Under the pieces are notes generated by a model. That model searched no databases. It was not told the origin of the DNA and saw only the letters and a program-made list of their open reading frames with translations. The translations under genes and the position numbers were made by a program. Below, in pieces: positions 41,015 through 50,683 of a DNA stretch of 64,000 nucleotides. The stretch is from Coriobacteriaceae bacterium. GTDB lineage: Bacteria > Actinomycetota > Coriobacteriia > Coriobacteriales > Coriobacteriaceae. The stretch's first letter is position 1, and the number at the start of each line of letters is the position of its first letter. The stretch is taken from the NCBI GenBank assembly GCA_902363125.1, contig CABIZD010000002.1:124001-188000 (forward strand), written 5' to 3'.

Positions 41015-41404
41015 ATGTCGGCTTGCTCGATTTGCATGCGTCAGAAATCACGTTGCGCAGACGGTGTGCAGCCCAAGATTGTCATCGTTGAGGCCGAATA
41101 CCTTTCCCCAGACGAACGAACGGCCTTTGCGTTGCTATCGAGCCGTGTTGCGACCGCACTACTCCCCGACCCGGCGAGAGGCGAGCTCGCCGCTCAATGT
41201 CAGGCGTTCGGCTGCGCCCTTGACCAGGCCGCAGTAATAGCAACCAGCCAGCGTGGCCTGCCCCTTCTCCTCGAAGCCGATATCGCGCTCTGCCTCCGCG
41301 GCGCCGGATACGAAAACGAGGCCGCCGCCGACATGGTCTTTAAACCACGATCGAGCGGCGGCCTCGCAGCAGCCATCGAATATGCTTGCAGGCTCGTTGC
41401 CTAA
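41015..41404 (+). CDS. HAD-like C-terminal domain protein, function unknown
   Basis: The 129-residue product begins with a CSIC...C pattern and then reads like the last part of a Cof-type HAD phosphatase: LLLEADIALCLRGAGYENEAAADMVFKPRSSGGLAAAIEYA. The N-terminal catalytic Asp motif is absent, so it is either a fragment or a protein with another use of the fold. ATG 41015 with AGGAG is preferred over TTG 40991, which lies inside the operator. Regulated with the divergent XRE gene. Confidence 0.55.
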   Translation: MSACSICMRQKSRCADGVQPKIVIVEAEYLSPDERTAFALLSSRVATALLPDPARGELAAQCQAFGCALDQAAVIATSQRGLPLLLEADIALCLRGAGYENEAAADMVFKPRSSGGLAAAIEYACRLVA

Positions 41405-41413
41405 AGGCGCAAG

Positions 41414-41797
41414 CTAAAAGCCCAGGCCAAAGCCCATACCGGTAATCGCCGAATACATAAAGTAGACGTTGATCACGTTGAGGAACACACCTGTGATGCA
41501 ACCGTTACGCAAGTAGCGCTCGCACACGATGCGCGCCATGGCGGCGGAGTCATCATTGTTCTTTGCCTGGCGTCCCGCCGTAAAGTACGTCGCCACGCTC
41601 AGCAGCAAGTTGAGCACCGGCAGCGCCAGCAACTCGTAGCTCTTGCCCCAGCGCGTCGCCTCGCCGGCGGCATTAAACTTTGTTGCCACCTCGGGACCAA
41701 TGTTGGGGATAACACACGCTGCGACCACCAGCGGAATCACCGCAAGTACGAGCAGCGCAATACCCATGTAGCCAGCTTTTTTGCCATATTTAAACAT
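41414..41797 (-). CDS. DUF1648-like membrane protein
   Basis: The 127-residue protein has three hydrophobic segments. The first, ALLVLAVIPLVVAACVIPNIGPEVATKFNAAGEATRWG, has the PxxIPxHFnxxGxxd-type pattern of DUF1648/SdpI N-terminal domains. These occur in immunity or stress-related membrane proteins. It follows ychF on the same strand by 11 bp and may be co-transcribed with it. Confidence 0.65.
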   Translation of the reverse strand: MFKYGKKAGYMGIALLVLAVIPLVVAACVIPNIGPEVATKFNAAGEATRWGKSYELLALPVLNLLLSVATYFTAGRQAKNNDDSAAMARIVCERYLRNGCITGVFLNVINVYFMYSAITGMGFGLGF

Positions 41798-41808
41798 ATC
41801 CGTCGTCC

Positions 41809-42885
41809 TTACACGTTAAAGCGGAAGTGCACGACGTCGCCATCGGCCATGACATAGTCCTTGCCCTCGATACGCAGCTTGCCGGCGGCCTTGGCGCCCT
41901 GCTCGCCGCCGAGCTCGATGTAGTCGTCATAGCCAATGACCTCGGCCTTAATAAAGCCGCGCTCAAAGTCGGTATGGATGACACCGGCGGCCTGCGGGGC
42001 GGTCGCGCCCTGACGCACCGTCCAGGCCTTGACCTCCATCTCGCCAGCCGTAAAGAACGACTGCAGGCCAAGTAGCTTGTAGGCAGCCTGAGCGAGCACG
42101 TCCAGACCGGGCTGCTCCAGGCCCAGGCTCTCCAGGTAGTCGGCGGCATCCTCGGGATCGAGCTCGGAAAGCTCGGCCTCGATCTTGGCGCAGATCGGCA
42201 GCGGCTTGACGCCGTCGATGGGCGCCAGGTCCTCGTTGAGCATGTCCTCATCTACGTTGGCCACATACAGGATGGGCTTCATGGTGAGCAGGAACAGGCC
42301 CTTGGCGGCGGCACGCTCCTCGTCGGTCATCTCCATGGATGCGGCGCGCTTGCCCTCGTTGAGCCAGGCAAGCAGGCGCTTGGCAACCTCGAACTTGGGC
42401 ATGAGCTCCTTGTCGCGCTTGGCCTCCTTCTCGAGCTTGGGCAGCTGCTTCTCGAGCGTGCCCATGTCGGCCAAGATGAGCTCAGTCATGATAGTGTCGG
42501 CATCGCCGGCGGGATCGACGAACTCGCCCGTGCGGCCCACCTCACGCATAACGTTGGGATCCTTGAAGTAACGCACGACCTCGCAGATGGCATCGGTCTC
42601 GCGGATGTTTGCCAAGAACTGGTTGCCCAGACCCTCGCCCTCATTAGCGCCCTTCACCAGACCTGCGATGTCGACGAACTCGACCGTAGCCGGCACAATG
42701 CGGCCCGGGTTGACGATATCGGCGAGCTTTTGCAGACGGTTATCGGGCACATCGACGATACCCACGTTGGGGTCGATCGTAGCGAACGGGTAGTTGGCGG
42801 CAAGGCCGGTCTTTTTGGTAAGCGCGGTGAACAGCGTCGACTTGCCCACGTTGGGCAGGCCCACGATACCGATGGAAAGGGACAC
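41809..42885 (-). CDS. ychF: Ribosome-binding ATPase YchF
   Basis: The 358-residue protein begins [22 protein letters not shown] (G1), continues with the [18 protein letters not shown] switch region, has the YchF-specific NMNDED-type change (YVANVDEDM) that favours ATP over GTP, and ends with the TGS domain ([20 protein letters not shown]). The GTG at 42885 follows AAAGGAG; longer starts have no binding site. Housekeeping gene, normal length. Confidence 0.95.
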   Translation of the reverse strand: MSLSIGIVGLPNVGKSTLFTALTKKTGLAANYPFATIDPNVGIVDVPDNRLQKLADIVNPGRIVPATVEFVDIAGLVKGANEGEGLGNQFLANIRETDAICEVVRYFKDPNVMREVGRTGEFVDPAGDADTIMTELILADMGTLEKQLPKLEKEAKRDKELMPKFEVAKRLLAWLNEGKRAASMEMTDEERAAAKGLFLLTMKPILYVANVDEDMLNEDLAPIDGVKPLPICAKIEAELSELDPEDAADYLESLGLEQPGLDVLAQAAYKLLGLQSFFTAGEMEVKAWTVRQGATAPQAAGVIHTDFERGFIKAEVIGYDDYIELGGEQGAKAAGKLRIEGKDYVMADGDVVHFRFNV

Positions 42886-42999
42886 GACAGCTCCTTTTGG
42901 TACAGGTACTTCAAACTGCATAAGTATAGCGCCGCCGCAGCATCTGGGCGAACCCGGACGCCACGGCGGCACGAATGAAGCAGAGATTGGGGTCGCCGG

Positions 43000-44253
43000 T
43001 TAGTCCGCGAGCTTCTCCACCTGATCGAGCATCTTGTCGAGCTTAGCCTTCGCCTCGGCCTTGACCTTCTGGGCTTCTTCATGAGCCTTCGCCTTCTGGG
43101 CAGCCTTTTCCTCGGCTTCGGGGTCGACGACAACCAAGTTGGACGCATCGTGCTCAACAAGCTTGAGCGCATGTTCGGGACAAACTTTGACACAGGCACC
43201 GCAGCCCAAGCAATACGTGGACTCCAACGCAAAGCGGCCGCTTCCCACCAAATCGCAGGCGAACGTGGGGCATACATTGACACACTCGCCACACGACGTG
43301 CACTTGTCAAAATCGCATTCCGGCGTGCTCACCTGCATGTTCTGGGCAAGCTCGGGGTGGTTTTGCAGCGTCGAGAGCACCAGCTGCCGTCCATGGGTAA
43401 GCGAACGGCGACGCTTGGTCGTCGTGGTGCCACACATGGTGTTGAGCGTGCGCTCCAACTGGGTAATCTGATGGCGATGGGCTTTGAGCTTCTGCGTCAC
43501 CGAGGCCAGCGCCGCCGTCGCCGGGTTGAGCTTGGTCACCGTCAGGCCCGTCGTACGGGCGATCTTTTCCATGTACTCCTTGCGCTCGTACTCGCGAAGC
43601 TTATGGCACTTGAGGCTCTTGGGGTCGACCTCCAGGCCCATGCCCGTGCCAGACCACTCCTCGGCCTTCGCAATTGCCTCGCCCAGAATGTCCTCGCCAC
43701 CGGTGTTGCGGCACTTATCGCACACGCCCAGTGGCAGGTAGACGCTCACGTTGGGATAGTCGGCCAGCACCGAGAACCAGGTCTCGGCCGTAATATCGCC
43801 CACGCAGGCGACGACGACTTCGTTTTCGCGCGGCATGCGCTTGAGGGCGCGCGTGCAGGTAACGTAGGCGGTCTCGTGGCTCGTTGCTGCCGAGACAATG
43901 TCGTCATACAGGTTTTTGGGCGCCAGGCGCGGCGAAATAATCGCCTCAGTCGGACAGGCGGCAGCGCACAGGCCGCACTTGCGACAGGTATCGAGAATCT
44001 CGATGGCGTCTTCCTCGACCTCGATAGCGTTGACCGGGCACACGTCCATGCACGCGGTGCAGCCGCTCTTTTCGTTTTTACAAGTCAAGCACGGAATGGT
44101 GTTGCCGCGCGGACGCTCCTTGTAGTCGGCAGGATTCCACTGCGGCGCCGACGGATCGAGCGCATCGGTCACGCCACCAAGCGGGTTTTTAAGAAAGTCG
44201 AAACCCTTGCTGATCTCGATAATGTCATCAAACAGATCGTGTTCCTGCGCCAT
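43000..44253 (-). CDS. Polyferredoxin-like 4Fe-4S protein
   Basis: The 417-residue protein has two pairs of 4Fe-4S cluster motifs: CTACMDVCP / CRKCGLCAAACP near residues 70-105 and CTSCGECVNVCP / CLGCGACVKVCP near 320-370, joined by a long middle domain with further Cys residues. The tail is a Lys/Ala/Glu-rich coiled coil. It is probably an electron carrier or the ferredoxin subunit of an anaerobic oxidoreductase. The ATG at 44253 has a GGGAGGGG site. No catalytic subunit is adjacent, so the partner is unknown. Confidence 0.82.
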   Translation of the reverse strand: MAQEHDLFDDIIEISKGFDFLKNPLGGVTDALDPSAPQWNPADYKERPRGNTIPCLTCKNEKSGCTACMDVCPVNAIEVEEDAIEILDTCRKCGLCAAACPTEAIISPRLAPKNLYDDIVSAATSHETAYVTCTRALKRMPRENEVVVACVGDITAETWFSVLADYPNVSVYLPLGVCDKCRNTGGEDILGEAIAKAEEWSGTGMGLEVDPKSLKCHKLREYERKEYMEKIARTTGLTVTKLNPATAALASVTQKLKAHRHQITQLERTLNTMCGTTTTKRRRSLTHGRQLVLSTLQNHPELAQNMQVSTPECDFDKCTSCGECVNVCPTFACDLVGSGRFALESTYCLGCGACVKVCPEHALKLVEHDASNLVVVDPEAEEKAAQKAKAHEEAQKVKAEAKAKLDKMLDQVEKLAD

Positions 44254-44404
44254 GCGCGGCCCCTCCCTGAGCAGTGCAAACAAGCAAGAGATAATGATAC
44301 GCTATCGGCCCACGCCTCGGGCAAATTACACGCGGCGCATCTTTGCGGCAAATAGCCTATGGCCTATCGCCGCCTCGATTGAACAAGGTCGATCAAGCGC
44401 CAAG

Positions 44405-45472
44405 CTATGCCTCGCACATGAGCTCGACGAGCTTTTGTTTGGTCACCTTGGCCTGCTCGTTTGCCATGTTGTGCTCGTTTCTAAAAACAGCATTTGCAAC
44501 ACTCTGCAGGTCGGCATCGGAAATCTCGCCAAGGCCCAGCTCCTCGAGCGTCGTCGGCAGACCAACGCACTGGCAAAACTCGAGCACGTGATCAAGCTCG
44601 GGTGCACGCTCCAAACGAAGCTGGACCACCAGGCCAAATGCCACGGCTTCACCATGCATGGCCTTGCACTCGGGCAGAATCGTCAGACCGTTGGCGATGG
44701 CATGCGCCAACGCCAAGCCACCGCTCTCAAAGCCAACACCCGAAAGCAGAATATTGCACTCGATCAGGCGCTCAACCGCCGGCGATGTACGCCCCTTTTT
44801 GAGATCGCGCTTGGCAGCGACACCGTACTCCATGAGCGTGTCATAGCAGGCGCGAGCCGCGACCAGGGCCAAGTGCCCCGGCGCGCCGCCGTGCTCGTTG
44901 GCGCCGTGCGCCGCGGCGCACGAACGCGCCTCGAAGTACGTTGCCAGTGCGTCGCCCATGCCAGCGACCGTCATACGCAGCGGGGCTGCCGCGACCACGT
45001 TGGTATCGACCACGACCAGATCTGGATTCTTCTCGAGCATCAGGTAGCGGTCGAACGACCCATCCTCGTGATACAGCACCGAAATCGCGCTGCACGGACC
45101 GTCCATCGAAGCCGCCGTGGGACATACGCACAACGGCAACTCGGCATAAAACGCTACTGCCTTGGCGATATCGAGCATTTTGCCGCCGCCAATACCCACC
45201 ACCATGTCGCAATACTCGGCCCGGGCTTCCTTGGCCATTTCGACAACGGCCTCTTCCGTACACGGACCGTTGTAAATCTTGAAGAACGGCTCGCTTAGAT
45301 CTTCATCCAGAAATCCATCGACAATCTGCTTGCACAGCCGATCCTCGGTGCCCTGGTCAAACAAGACATAGGCAGCGCAGCCCAACCATGACAAATACCT
45401 GCCCTGACGCGAAAGTTCGCCCGGCCCTTGAACATACCGGCCGGGACCGCCATAAACCATGGGAAGCGCCAT
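44405..45472 (-). CDS. GldA-type iron-containing alcohol dehydrogenase, paralog 1
   Basis: The 355-residue protein has the Fe-ADH/glycerol dehydrogenase pattern: VVGIGGGKMLDIAKAVAFY (NAD site), VCPTAASMDGPCSAISVLY, and the metal-ligand His motifs ALAHAIANGL and KAMHGEAVAFG. It is clearly related to the product at 45616, so the two are tandem paralogs. They are separated by a REP-like hairpin and a terminator. The substrate is probably glycerol or a related polyol; the exact one is not fixed by sequence. Confidence 0.85.
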   Translation of the reverse strand: MALPMVYGGPGRYVQGPGELSRQGRYLSWLGCAAYVLFDQGTEDRLCKQIVDGFLDEDLSEPFFKIYNGPCTEEAVVEMAKEARAEYCDMVVGIGGGKMLDIAKAVAFYAELPLCVCPTAASMDGPCSAISVLYHEDGSFDRYLMLEKNPDLVVVDTNVVAAAPLRMTVAGMGDALATYFEARSCAAAHGANEHGGAPGHLALVAARACYDTLMEYGVAAKRDLKKGRTSPAVERLIECNILLSGVGFESGGLALAHAIANGLTILPECKAMHGEAVAFGLVVQLRLERAPELDHVLEFCQCVGLPTTLEELGLGEISDADLQSVANAVFRNEHNMANEQAKVTKQKLVELMCEA

Positions 45473-45503
45473 ACGAGAATCCGCCCTTCATCAAACAACG
45501 ATT

Positions 45504-45563
45504 GGTGCAAAGTAACCTAACCCCTGCACCAACTTGTGCATTGGGGACAGGTTACTTTGCACC
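45504..45563. repeat. REP-like palindromic element
   Basis: The outer arms GGTGCAAAGTAACCT and AGGTTACTTTGCACC are a perfect 15-bp inverted repeat around a core that includes GGGGACAGG. The word GGGGACAGG is typical of RAYT-mobilised REP elements in many bacteria. It lies between the two dehydrogenase genes. Confidence 0.65.
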
Positions 45564-45570
45564 ATAGCAA

Positions 45571-45603
45571 AAGGGGTAAAGCCATCTGCTGGCTTTGCCC
45601 CTT
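45571..45603 (-). terminator. Terminator downstream of the second dehydrogenase gene
   Basis: Read leftward, AAGGGGCAAAGCCA and its near-perfect complement form a stem with a short loop and then TTTTGCT. It ends the transcript of the gene at 45616. Confidence 0.75.
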
Positions 45604-45615
45604 CCTTAGCTTGAT

Positions 45616-46716
45616 TTACTCATCCATGAGATAGTAGTGGCCCAGCGCGTCGGCACCCAGAATGGCGTTTGCGACCATCTCGGGCGTCACCTCAAACGGC
45701 ATGTTGCACATGGTGTCATCGGGCGCGCAGGCGGCCTCGGCAACAATCATGGCCTGCTCGCGCGTAAGCTCAGCAACGCCAAGTTCCTTCATCGTGACCG
45801 GCAGGCCCAGCTCAATGCAGAAGCCCAAGACTTCCTCGAGCTTCTCGGTCGGGGCATCCTCGAGTACCAGCTGGACGATGGTGCCAAAGGCGACCTTCTC
45901 GCCGTGATACATGCCGTGGCACTCGGGCAGCATCGTCAGGCCATTGTGGATGGCATGAGCAGCAGCAAGGCCCGAGCTCTCAAAGCCAATGCCCGAAAGC
46001 AGCGTGTTTGCCTCAATGATATGCTCGACGGCAGGCGTGAGCGCACCCTTCTCCAGCGCGACCTTGGCCTTGACGCCATCGGCCATAAGCGTCTCGTAGC
46101 AGAGCTTGGCGAGCGCCAGGCCGGCCATTCCGCCCTTGCCGCCGGCGCAAGTGCCACCGTCGGCATCATGCGTCGCCTGGGCCTCAAAGTAGGTTGCGAG
46201 CGCATCGCCCATACCGGAAACCGTCAGGCGCACCGGGCTCGCCGCGATAACCGTCGTATCCATCAGGACAATGTTGGGGTTTGCCTTAAGGAAGAGGTAT
46301 TTATCGAACTGGCCGTCGTCGGTGTAGAGCACCGAAAGTGCCGAGCACGGTGCATCGGTCGAGGCGATGGTGGGGCAAATGATAACCGGAGACCCCAAGT
46401 AGTAGGCGACGGCCTTCGCGGTGTCGAGAATCTTGCCGCCACCGACACCGACGATGATGTCGCAACCGTTGTCGCGGGCGAGCGCAACCAGGCGATCGAC
46501 CTCGCCCTTGGAGCACTCGCCATTAAAGTCCTCAAACAGTAGCTCGGACTTAGCCTCGACAAATCCGCCCTCGATCTTGGCACCGACGCGCTTCTTGCCC
46601 GAAGGCGTCACGATGACGAGGGCCTTAGCGCCGAGCGGCTCGACATAGGAGCCGAGCTTGGCCAGCTCGTCCGGGCCCTGGATGTACTTGCTGGGGCTAT
46701 TGAAAATTGCAGCCAT
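45616..46716 (-). CDS. Glycerol dehydrogenase-type oxidoreductase, paralog 2
   Basis: The 366-residue protein has IVGVGGGKILDTAKAVAYYL, ICPTIASTDAPCSALSVLY, FESSGLAAAHAIHNGLTMLP and MYHGEKVAFGTIVQL, all typical of GldA. The His pair should bind the catalytic metal. Its sequence is closer to characterised glycerol dehydrogenases than paralog 1. Interconverts glycerol and dihydroxyacetone with NAD in the family; the precise substrate is inferred. Confidence 0.88.
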   Translation of the reverse strand: MAAIFNSPSKYIQGPDELAKLGSYVEPLGAKALVIVTPSGKKRVGAKIEGGFVEAKSELLFEDFNGECSKGEVDRLVALARDNGCDIIVGVGGGKILDTAKAVAYYLGSPVIICPTIASTDAPCSALSVLYTDDGQFDKYLFLKANPNIVLMDTTVIAASPVRLTVSGMGDALATYFEAQATHDADGGTCAGGKGGMAGLALAKLCYETLMADGVKAKVALEKGALTPAVEHIIEANTLLSGIGFESSGLAAAHAIHNGLTMLPECHGMYHGEKVAFGTIVQLVLEDAPTEKLEEVLGFCIELGLPVTMKELGVAELTREQAMIVAEAACAPDDTMCNMPFEVTPEMVANAILGADALGHYYLMDE

Positions 46717-46741
46717 TTTTATCCCATTCTCTAAAAAAGAA

Positions 46742-46773
46742 AGGGGCTCCGTACAGATACGTGCGGAGCCCCT
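46742..46773 (-). terminator. Terminator downstream of the Fe-ADH gene
   Basis: The stem AGGGGCTCCG / CGGAGCCCCT with a 12-nt loop is followed, read leftward, by TTCTTTTTTAG. It ends the transcript of the gene at 46795. Confidence 0.85.
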
Positions 46774-46794
46774 CGTTACGATAACAAGAGTCGA

Positions 46795-48018
46795 TTAGAA
46801 ATCGATGTCGGTGTCGTAGTAGCAGGCCTTGAGAATCTTCTCGAAGTCGGCAGCCTTGGTCTCACGCGGGTTCTCGGGCGTGCAGGCGTCCTGCTCGGCG
46901 TTCGCGGCGATCTCGGGCAGCTTGGCGAGGAACTCCTCCTCGGAAACCATCTGCGGGTTCTCGGCGTCGACCTTCACGCCGCCATTCGCGTAATCCTTGA
47001 TGGACTGCGGAATGTTGAGCTGGTCGTTGAGGTCGCGAATCTTCTGGACGAGCGCAGCGATGAGCTCCTCGTTGGTCTCGCCGGGAAGGTGCAGGATCTC
47101 CTTGGCCACGTAAGCGTAACGCTCGGCAGCACGCGGGTCCTTGGAGTTCCACTGGATGACCTTGCCCAGGTACATAGCATTAGCGGCACCGTGGATGATG
47201 TGGCCGTTCTCGAAGGCAGCACCGGTCTTGTGAGCCATGGAGTGAACGATGCCGAGCAGGCCCGAGGAGAAGGCGATACCGGCGATGCACTGAGCCTCGT
47301 GCATGTGCTGACGGGCCTCATGGTCGCCAGCATAGGACTTGGGCAGCCACTCGACGATCTCGCGGATGCCGTGCAGGGCGTTGGCGTCGGTGAACATGGA
47401 AGCGCAGGTGGAAACGTAGGCCTCCATACAGTGGGTCAGAGCGTCCATACCGGTGTGAGCGCACAGCTTGGCAGGCATGGTGTAGGTGAGCTCGGGGTCG
47501 ACGATGGCGACATCAGGGGTGATGTTGAAGTCGGCCAGCGGGTACTTGATGCCCTTGGCGTAGTCGGTGATGACGGAGAAGGCAGTGACCTCGGTAGCGG
47601 TACCGGAGGTGGAGGAAATGGCGCAGAAGTGAGCCTTCTGACGCAGCTCAGGGAAGCTGAACGGCTGGATGATGTTATCGAAGGACTCCTCGGGATACTC
47701 GTAGAAGACCCACATGGCCTTAGCGGCATCGATGGGCGAGCCGCCGCCGATGGCGATAATCCAGTCGGGCTCGAACTCGCGCATGGCCTCGGCGCCCTTC
47801 ATGACCGTCTCGATGGACGGATCGGACTCGACGCCCTCGAACAGCTTGACCTCGAAGCCGCCCTCTTTGAGGTCGGCCTCAACGTCCTGCAAGAACCCGC
47901 CGCGGCGCATAGAGCTGCCGCCAGAAACGATGATGGCCTTCTTGCCCTTGAGGTTCTTCACCTCGTGGCGAGCGCCCTCACCAAAGTACAGATCGCGAGG
48001 ATTGGTAAAACGTCCCAT
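46795..48018 (-). CDS. Iron-containing alcohol dehydrogenase (FucO/butanol-dehydrogenase type)
   Basis: The 407-residue enzyme has the Fe-ADH signature: IAIGGGSPIDAAKAMWVFYEYP, AISSTSGTATEVTAFSVI, then HTGMDALTHCMEAY, GIVHSMAHKTGAAF and HIIHGAANAMYL with the metal-binding His residues. It belongs to the FucO/BDH branch rather than GldA, and probably reduces aldehydes during fermentation with NAD(P)H. ATG 48018 has a TAGGAGGCAC site. Confidence 0.9.
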   Translation of the reverse strand: MGRFTNPRDLYFGEGARHEVKNLKGKKAIIVSGGSSMRRGGFLQDVEADLKEGGFEVKLFEGVESDPSIETVMKGAEAMREFEPDWIIAIGGGSPIDAAKAMWVFYEYPEESFDNIIQPFSFPELRQKAHFCAISSTSGTATEVTAFSVITDYAKGIKYPLADFNITPDVAIVDPELTYTMPAKLCAHTGMDALTHCMEAYVSTCASMFTDANALHGIREIVEWLPKSYAGDHEARQHMHEAQCIAGIAFSSGLLGIVHSMAHKTGAAFENGHIIHGAANAMYLGKVIQWNSKDPRAAERYAYVAKEILHLPGETNEELIAALVQKIRDLNDQLNIPQSIKDYANGGVKVDAENPQMVSEEEFLAKLPEIAANAEQDACTPENPRETKAADFEKILKACYYDTDIDF

Positions 48019-48518
48019 ACTGTGCCTCCTAAACAAGCCCCTCTTAGACTTGCGTATATAACGGAGCACCCGATTGGCTCCGTTAGGACCGTTTTGCGCG
48101 TTGCCGGCGATGACAATGCGCGATGTCTAAACATCTCAACGCTCAGACAAACACTATTTTACCGTTCTGGTTGGTCAGTTATTCACCTAAAGCCAACAAT
48201 GATGAAACGTTTTTTCTATCCCTGAAGACCCTTGTGGGGCATTCATACTCCCAAGCTGGGCAAACGTTTTATCAAGGTTGACCACATATCCCGGGCAGGA
48301 CTGTGCCCCTCCAAAATGCACCCCGTTCGCCGCCAAAAATCGACCGTTTGCGGCACCGTGATACCACTCAGTCGTCCCAGGTGCCGACATTTGTGCGGCA
48401 TCCGTCTTCGTGGTGCAAAGGTGCATGTCCAAGTGCGGCACCCCCGGTGTGCCACATGCGGGTAAACTAGAACCTTATATAGAGACATTTGAACCCTAAC
48501 CGCAGCAAAGGAGGCCCC
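48019..48518. other. 500-bp divergent intergenic region
   Basis: Promoters of the leftward Fe-ADH gene and the rightward TPR-like gene must lie here; TATATA at about 48477-48482 is a possible -10 for the latter. The middle contains several copies of TGCGGCA or its complement (around 48350-48440). I see no reading frame or RNA that can be supported. Confidence 0.4.
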
Positions 48519-49595
48519 ATGGCATTCGATCCCATTCAAGAGGATTGCCATCGCCTCGTTCTTGAGGCCTTGCGCCGCGACAATATTCCGCTCACCGACG
48601 GTGCCGCCGTAGAGCGTCTGATGGAACAATTCACCCGCAACCCCGCGCCGCTCATCGTGCACGACCGCGACCGCGCCGGGCACCTCATTGCCAAGGTGGT
48701 CGAGGCTGTCGACTACCGCACTCCCTTTATCCCTGACGATACCCAGGCAGAGCAAGAAGAGACCGCAGCCGAAAACATGCTTCGCGAGGCAGCTGCGCTC
48801 GACCCGACCAACTGGGACGCCCAGCGCATGCTGACCGCCCTCACCGCCAACTCCAACGAGGAGTACGTACAGTACTTGGTATCCAAGCGCGATGAAGTCG
48901 AGCACGATCTGGCGCTCAAGATTGCCTCGGCGCAGGGTCCCTACGAGCGCGAGGCCGCAGGCGACCTTATGCGCCGTCCCTACCTGCGCTGGCTTGCCGC
49001 CCTTGCGTCACGCGCCCTCATTAGCGGCCGCTATCGCATGTCGCTCGAAGCCGCAAACTGCAGCCTCGACTTTGCCCCCAACGATCCCGCCGGCGTCCGC
49101 CACACCGCGATGCTCGCCATGGCAAAGCTCGAATACCCCGCCGAGGAGCTCAAGCGCTTTCGCTCTGCCCACTCCGTCCCCTATCTCGCCAACACGCCGC
49201 TACGCCGTCGTCCCAAGGATGCAGAGCGCGACTTGGACCCGTGGACGCTCATCGCGCTGATGAGCGCTGCCTGGCGCGAGCTGGACTACGAGGGTGCCGA
49301 GCACTACCTGCGCATCCTTGCGCACTCGTGCCCGCACGCAGCCGAGGCGCTCTATTTCCAAACCGAGTTTCCCGATGGCGTCTATGCCCGCGTCAACGTG
49401 GGTGCAGGTTCCACCGACGAGCTTGTCCTTGCACTGTCCGAGGCGACGCCGGTACTGCAAGAGGGCTTGGGCGCCCCCGACAACGCCAGCTTTGCCGCCT
49501 GGGTCGCCACCAACGATATCGTGCGTTCCCAGATCGACGAGCGCATCCTGCGGGCGGCCGAGCAGGGCTTGCCGTTTAAGGGAGGAGACCTCTAA
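48519..49595 (+). CDS. Tetratricopeptide-like protein, paired with the next gene
   Basis: The 358-residue cytoplasmic protein is almost all helical, with AAALDPTNWDAQRMLTALT and SLEAANCSLDFAPNDPAG segments that look like TPR units. AAAGGAGG precedes the ATG. Its stop overlaps the ATG of the next gene (TAATG), so the two are translated together. No enzymatic motif is seen; a scaffold or regulatory role is likely but not established. Confidence 0.7.
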   Translation: MAFDPIQEDCHRLVLEALRRDNIPLTDGAAVERLMEQFTRNPAPLIVHDRDRAGHLIAKVVEAVDYRTPFIPDDTQAEQEETAAENMLREAAALDPTNWDAQRMLTALTANSNEEYVQYLVSKRDEVEHDLALKIASAQGPYEREAAGDLMRRPYLRWLAALASRALISGRYRMSLEAANCSLDFAPNDPAGVRHTAMLAMAKLEYPAEELKRFRSAHSVPYLANTPLRRRPKDAERDLDPWTLIALMSAAWRELDYEGAEHYLRILAHSCPHAAEALYFQTEFPDGVYARVNVGAGSTDELVLALSEATPVLQEGLGAPDNASFAAWVATNDIVRSQIDERILRAAEQGLPFKGGDL

Positions 49596-50638
49596 TGGAT
49601 CCGAGCGTCTACATCCCCGCCTACCTGGAGCGCGCCTACGTTGCGTCGCACCCCGAACTCACCGATGCAGCACGCGAGCTTGTCCATAACGACGTGAGCG
49701 TCAACCCTCATAAGTATGCGCAGACCGAGCATGCCCAGGCGCTGTTGTCCTATGCCGGCGTCCACCGCCACCTGCTCGACGAGCTCCATCGCATCGAGGA
49801 CATGGGCAGCGACGAGGAGTTTGAGCAGACGCGCAACCGCCTGTTCGACGATATGCGCGATGAGCTGCTCAAGATCGTCCGCATCGATGCGTATGTCCTC
49901 GATGCCCAGCTGCTCGCCATCATTTTGGCGGACACGCCCGTCGACGCCTGTCTGGGCGACCTGCTGAAGCTCGAGGCGACCGCGGCCGATTACCTGCAGC
50001 AAAGCGTGCCCGGGTTTGATATGGAGGCCCCGCACTATTGGGCCAATAATGTTTTGGCCGACGGTGTCACCGCAGCAGACCTTACCGTGAGCGAGCCGGC
50101 TCTTATCGGGTGGCTCCACACGCTCGAGGCCATCTCGCAGCTGTGCATGGCGAGCGCTCGCTACCGTGCTGCCGCCAACTATTCTCGCCGTGTTCTTAAG
50201 GCGGAAGGCTATCCCACCCGAGCTGCAGGCACCGTGCTGCTCGCCCTCGCTCGCCTGGAAGACGAGGACGGCTTTTTTGCCCTGGCCCATCAGCTCGAGG
50301 AGCAGATGGGGGCCGATGCCCTCGAGAACTCCCCCTGGTACCTGCTCGCCCGTACGATCTTGCTGTTCAAAACGAACAAGATGCGCCCGGCGACACGCGC
50401 GCTGCGCGAGTTTGCCAACCGCTGCGAGGGCGGCGCGTTCTTTTTGCTGAACCCCATGTATCAGACGCCGTACCTTCCCTGCCGGCCCGAACCGCACGAC
50501 CCCTGGGACCTTTCGCATCAGGCAGTTTGGGAAGCCGACGGCATCATCTCGGATACTCCCGACTTTGCCCCCTGGGCCAACGCTTGCGAAGACGTATCGC
50601 AGCTTGCCCAGGAATTTGCGCGCCGTTACGGCTTTTAA
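49595..50638 (+). CDS. Helical TPR-like protein, second of a coupled pair
   Basis: The 347-residue protein is helical and acidic (DAARELVHNDVSVNPHKYAQ, SQLCMASARYRAAANYSRRVL) with TPR-like repetition and aromatic loops near the end (MYQTPYLPCRPEPHDPWD). It is coupled to the preceding gene and precedes the murT-gatD fusion by 45 bp. The pair resembles each other in size and character and may be distant paralogs. Function unknown. Confidence 0.68.
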   Translation: MDPSVYIPAYLERAYVASHPELTDAARELVHNDVSVNPHKYAQTEHAQALLSYAGVHRHLLDELHRIEDMGSDEEFEQTRNRLFDDMRDELLKIVRIDAYVLDAQLLAIILADTPVDACLGDLLKLEATAADYLQQSVPGFDMEAPHYWANNVLADGVTAADLTVSEPALIGWLHTLEAISQLCMASARYRAAANYSRRVLKAEGYPTRAAGTVLLALARLEDEDGFFALAHQLEEQMGADALENSPWYLLARTILLFKTNKMRPATRALREFANRCEGGAFFLLNPMYQTPYLPCRPEPHDPWDLSHQAVWEADGIISDTPDFAPWANACEDVSQLAQEFARRYGF

Positions 50639-50683
50639 CGGCGCAAACGCCACGACCATGTCATTCACGTTAGGAACGGCTTC

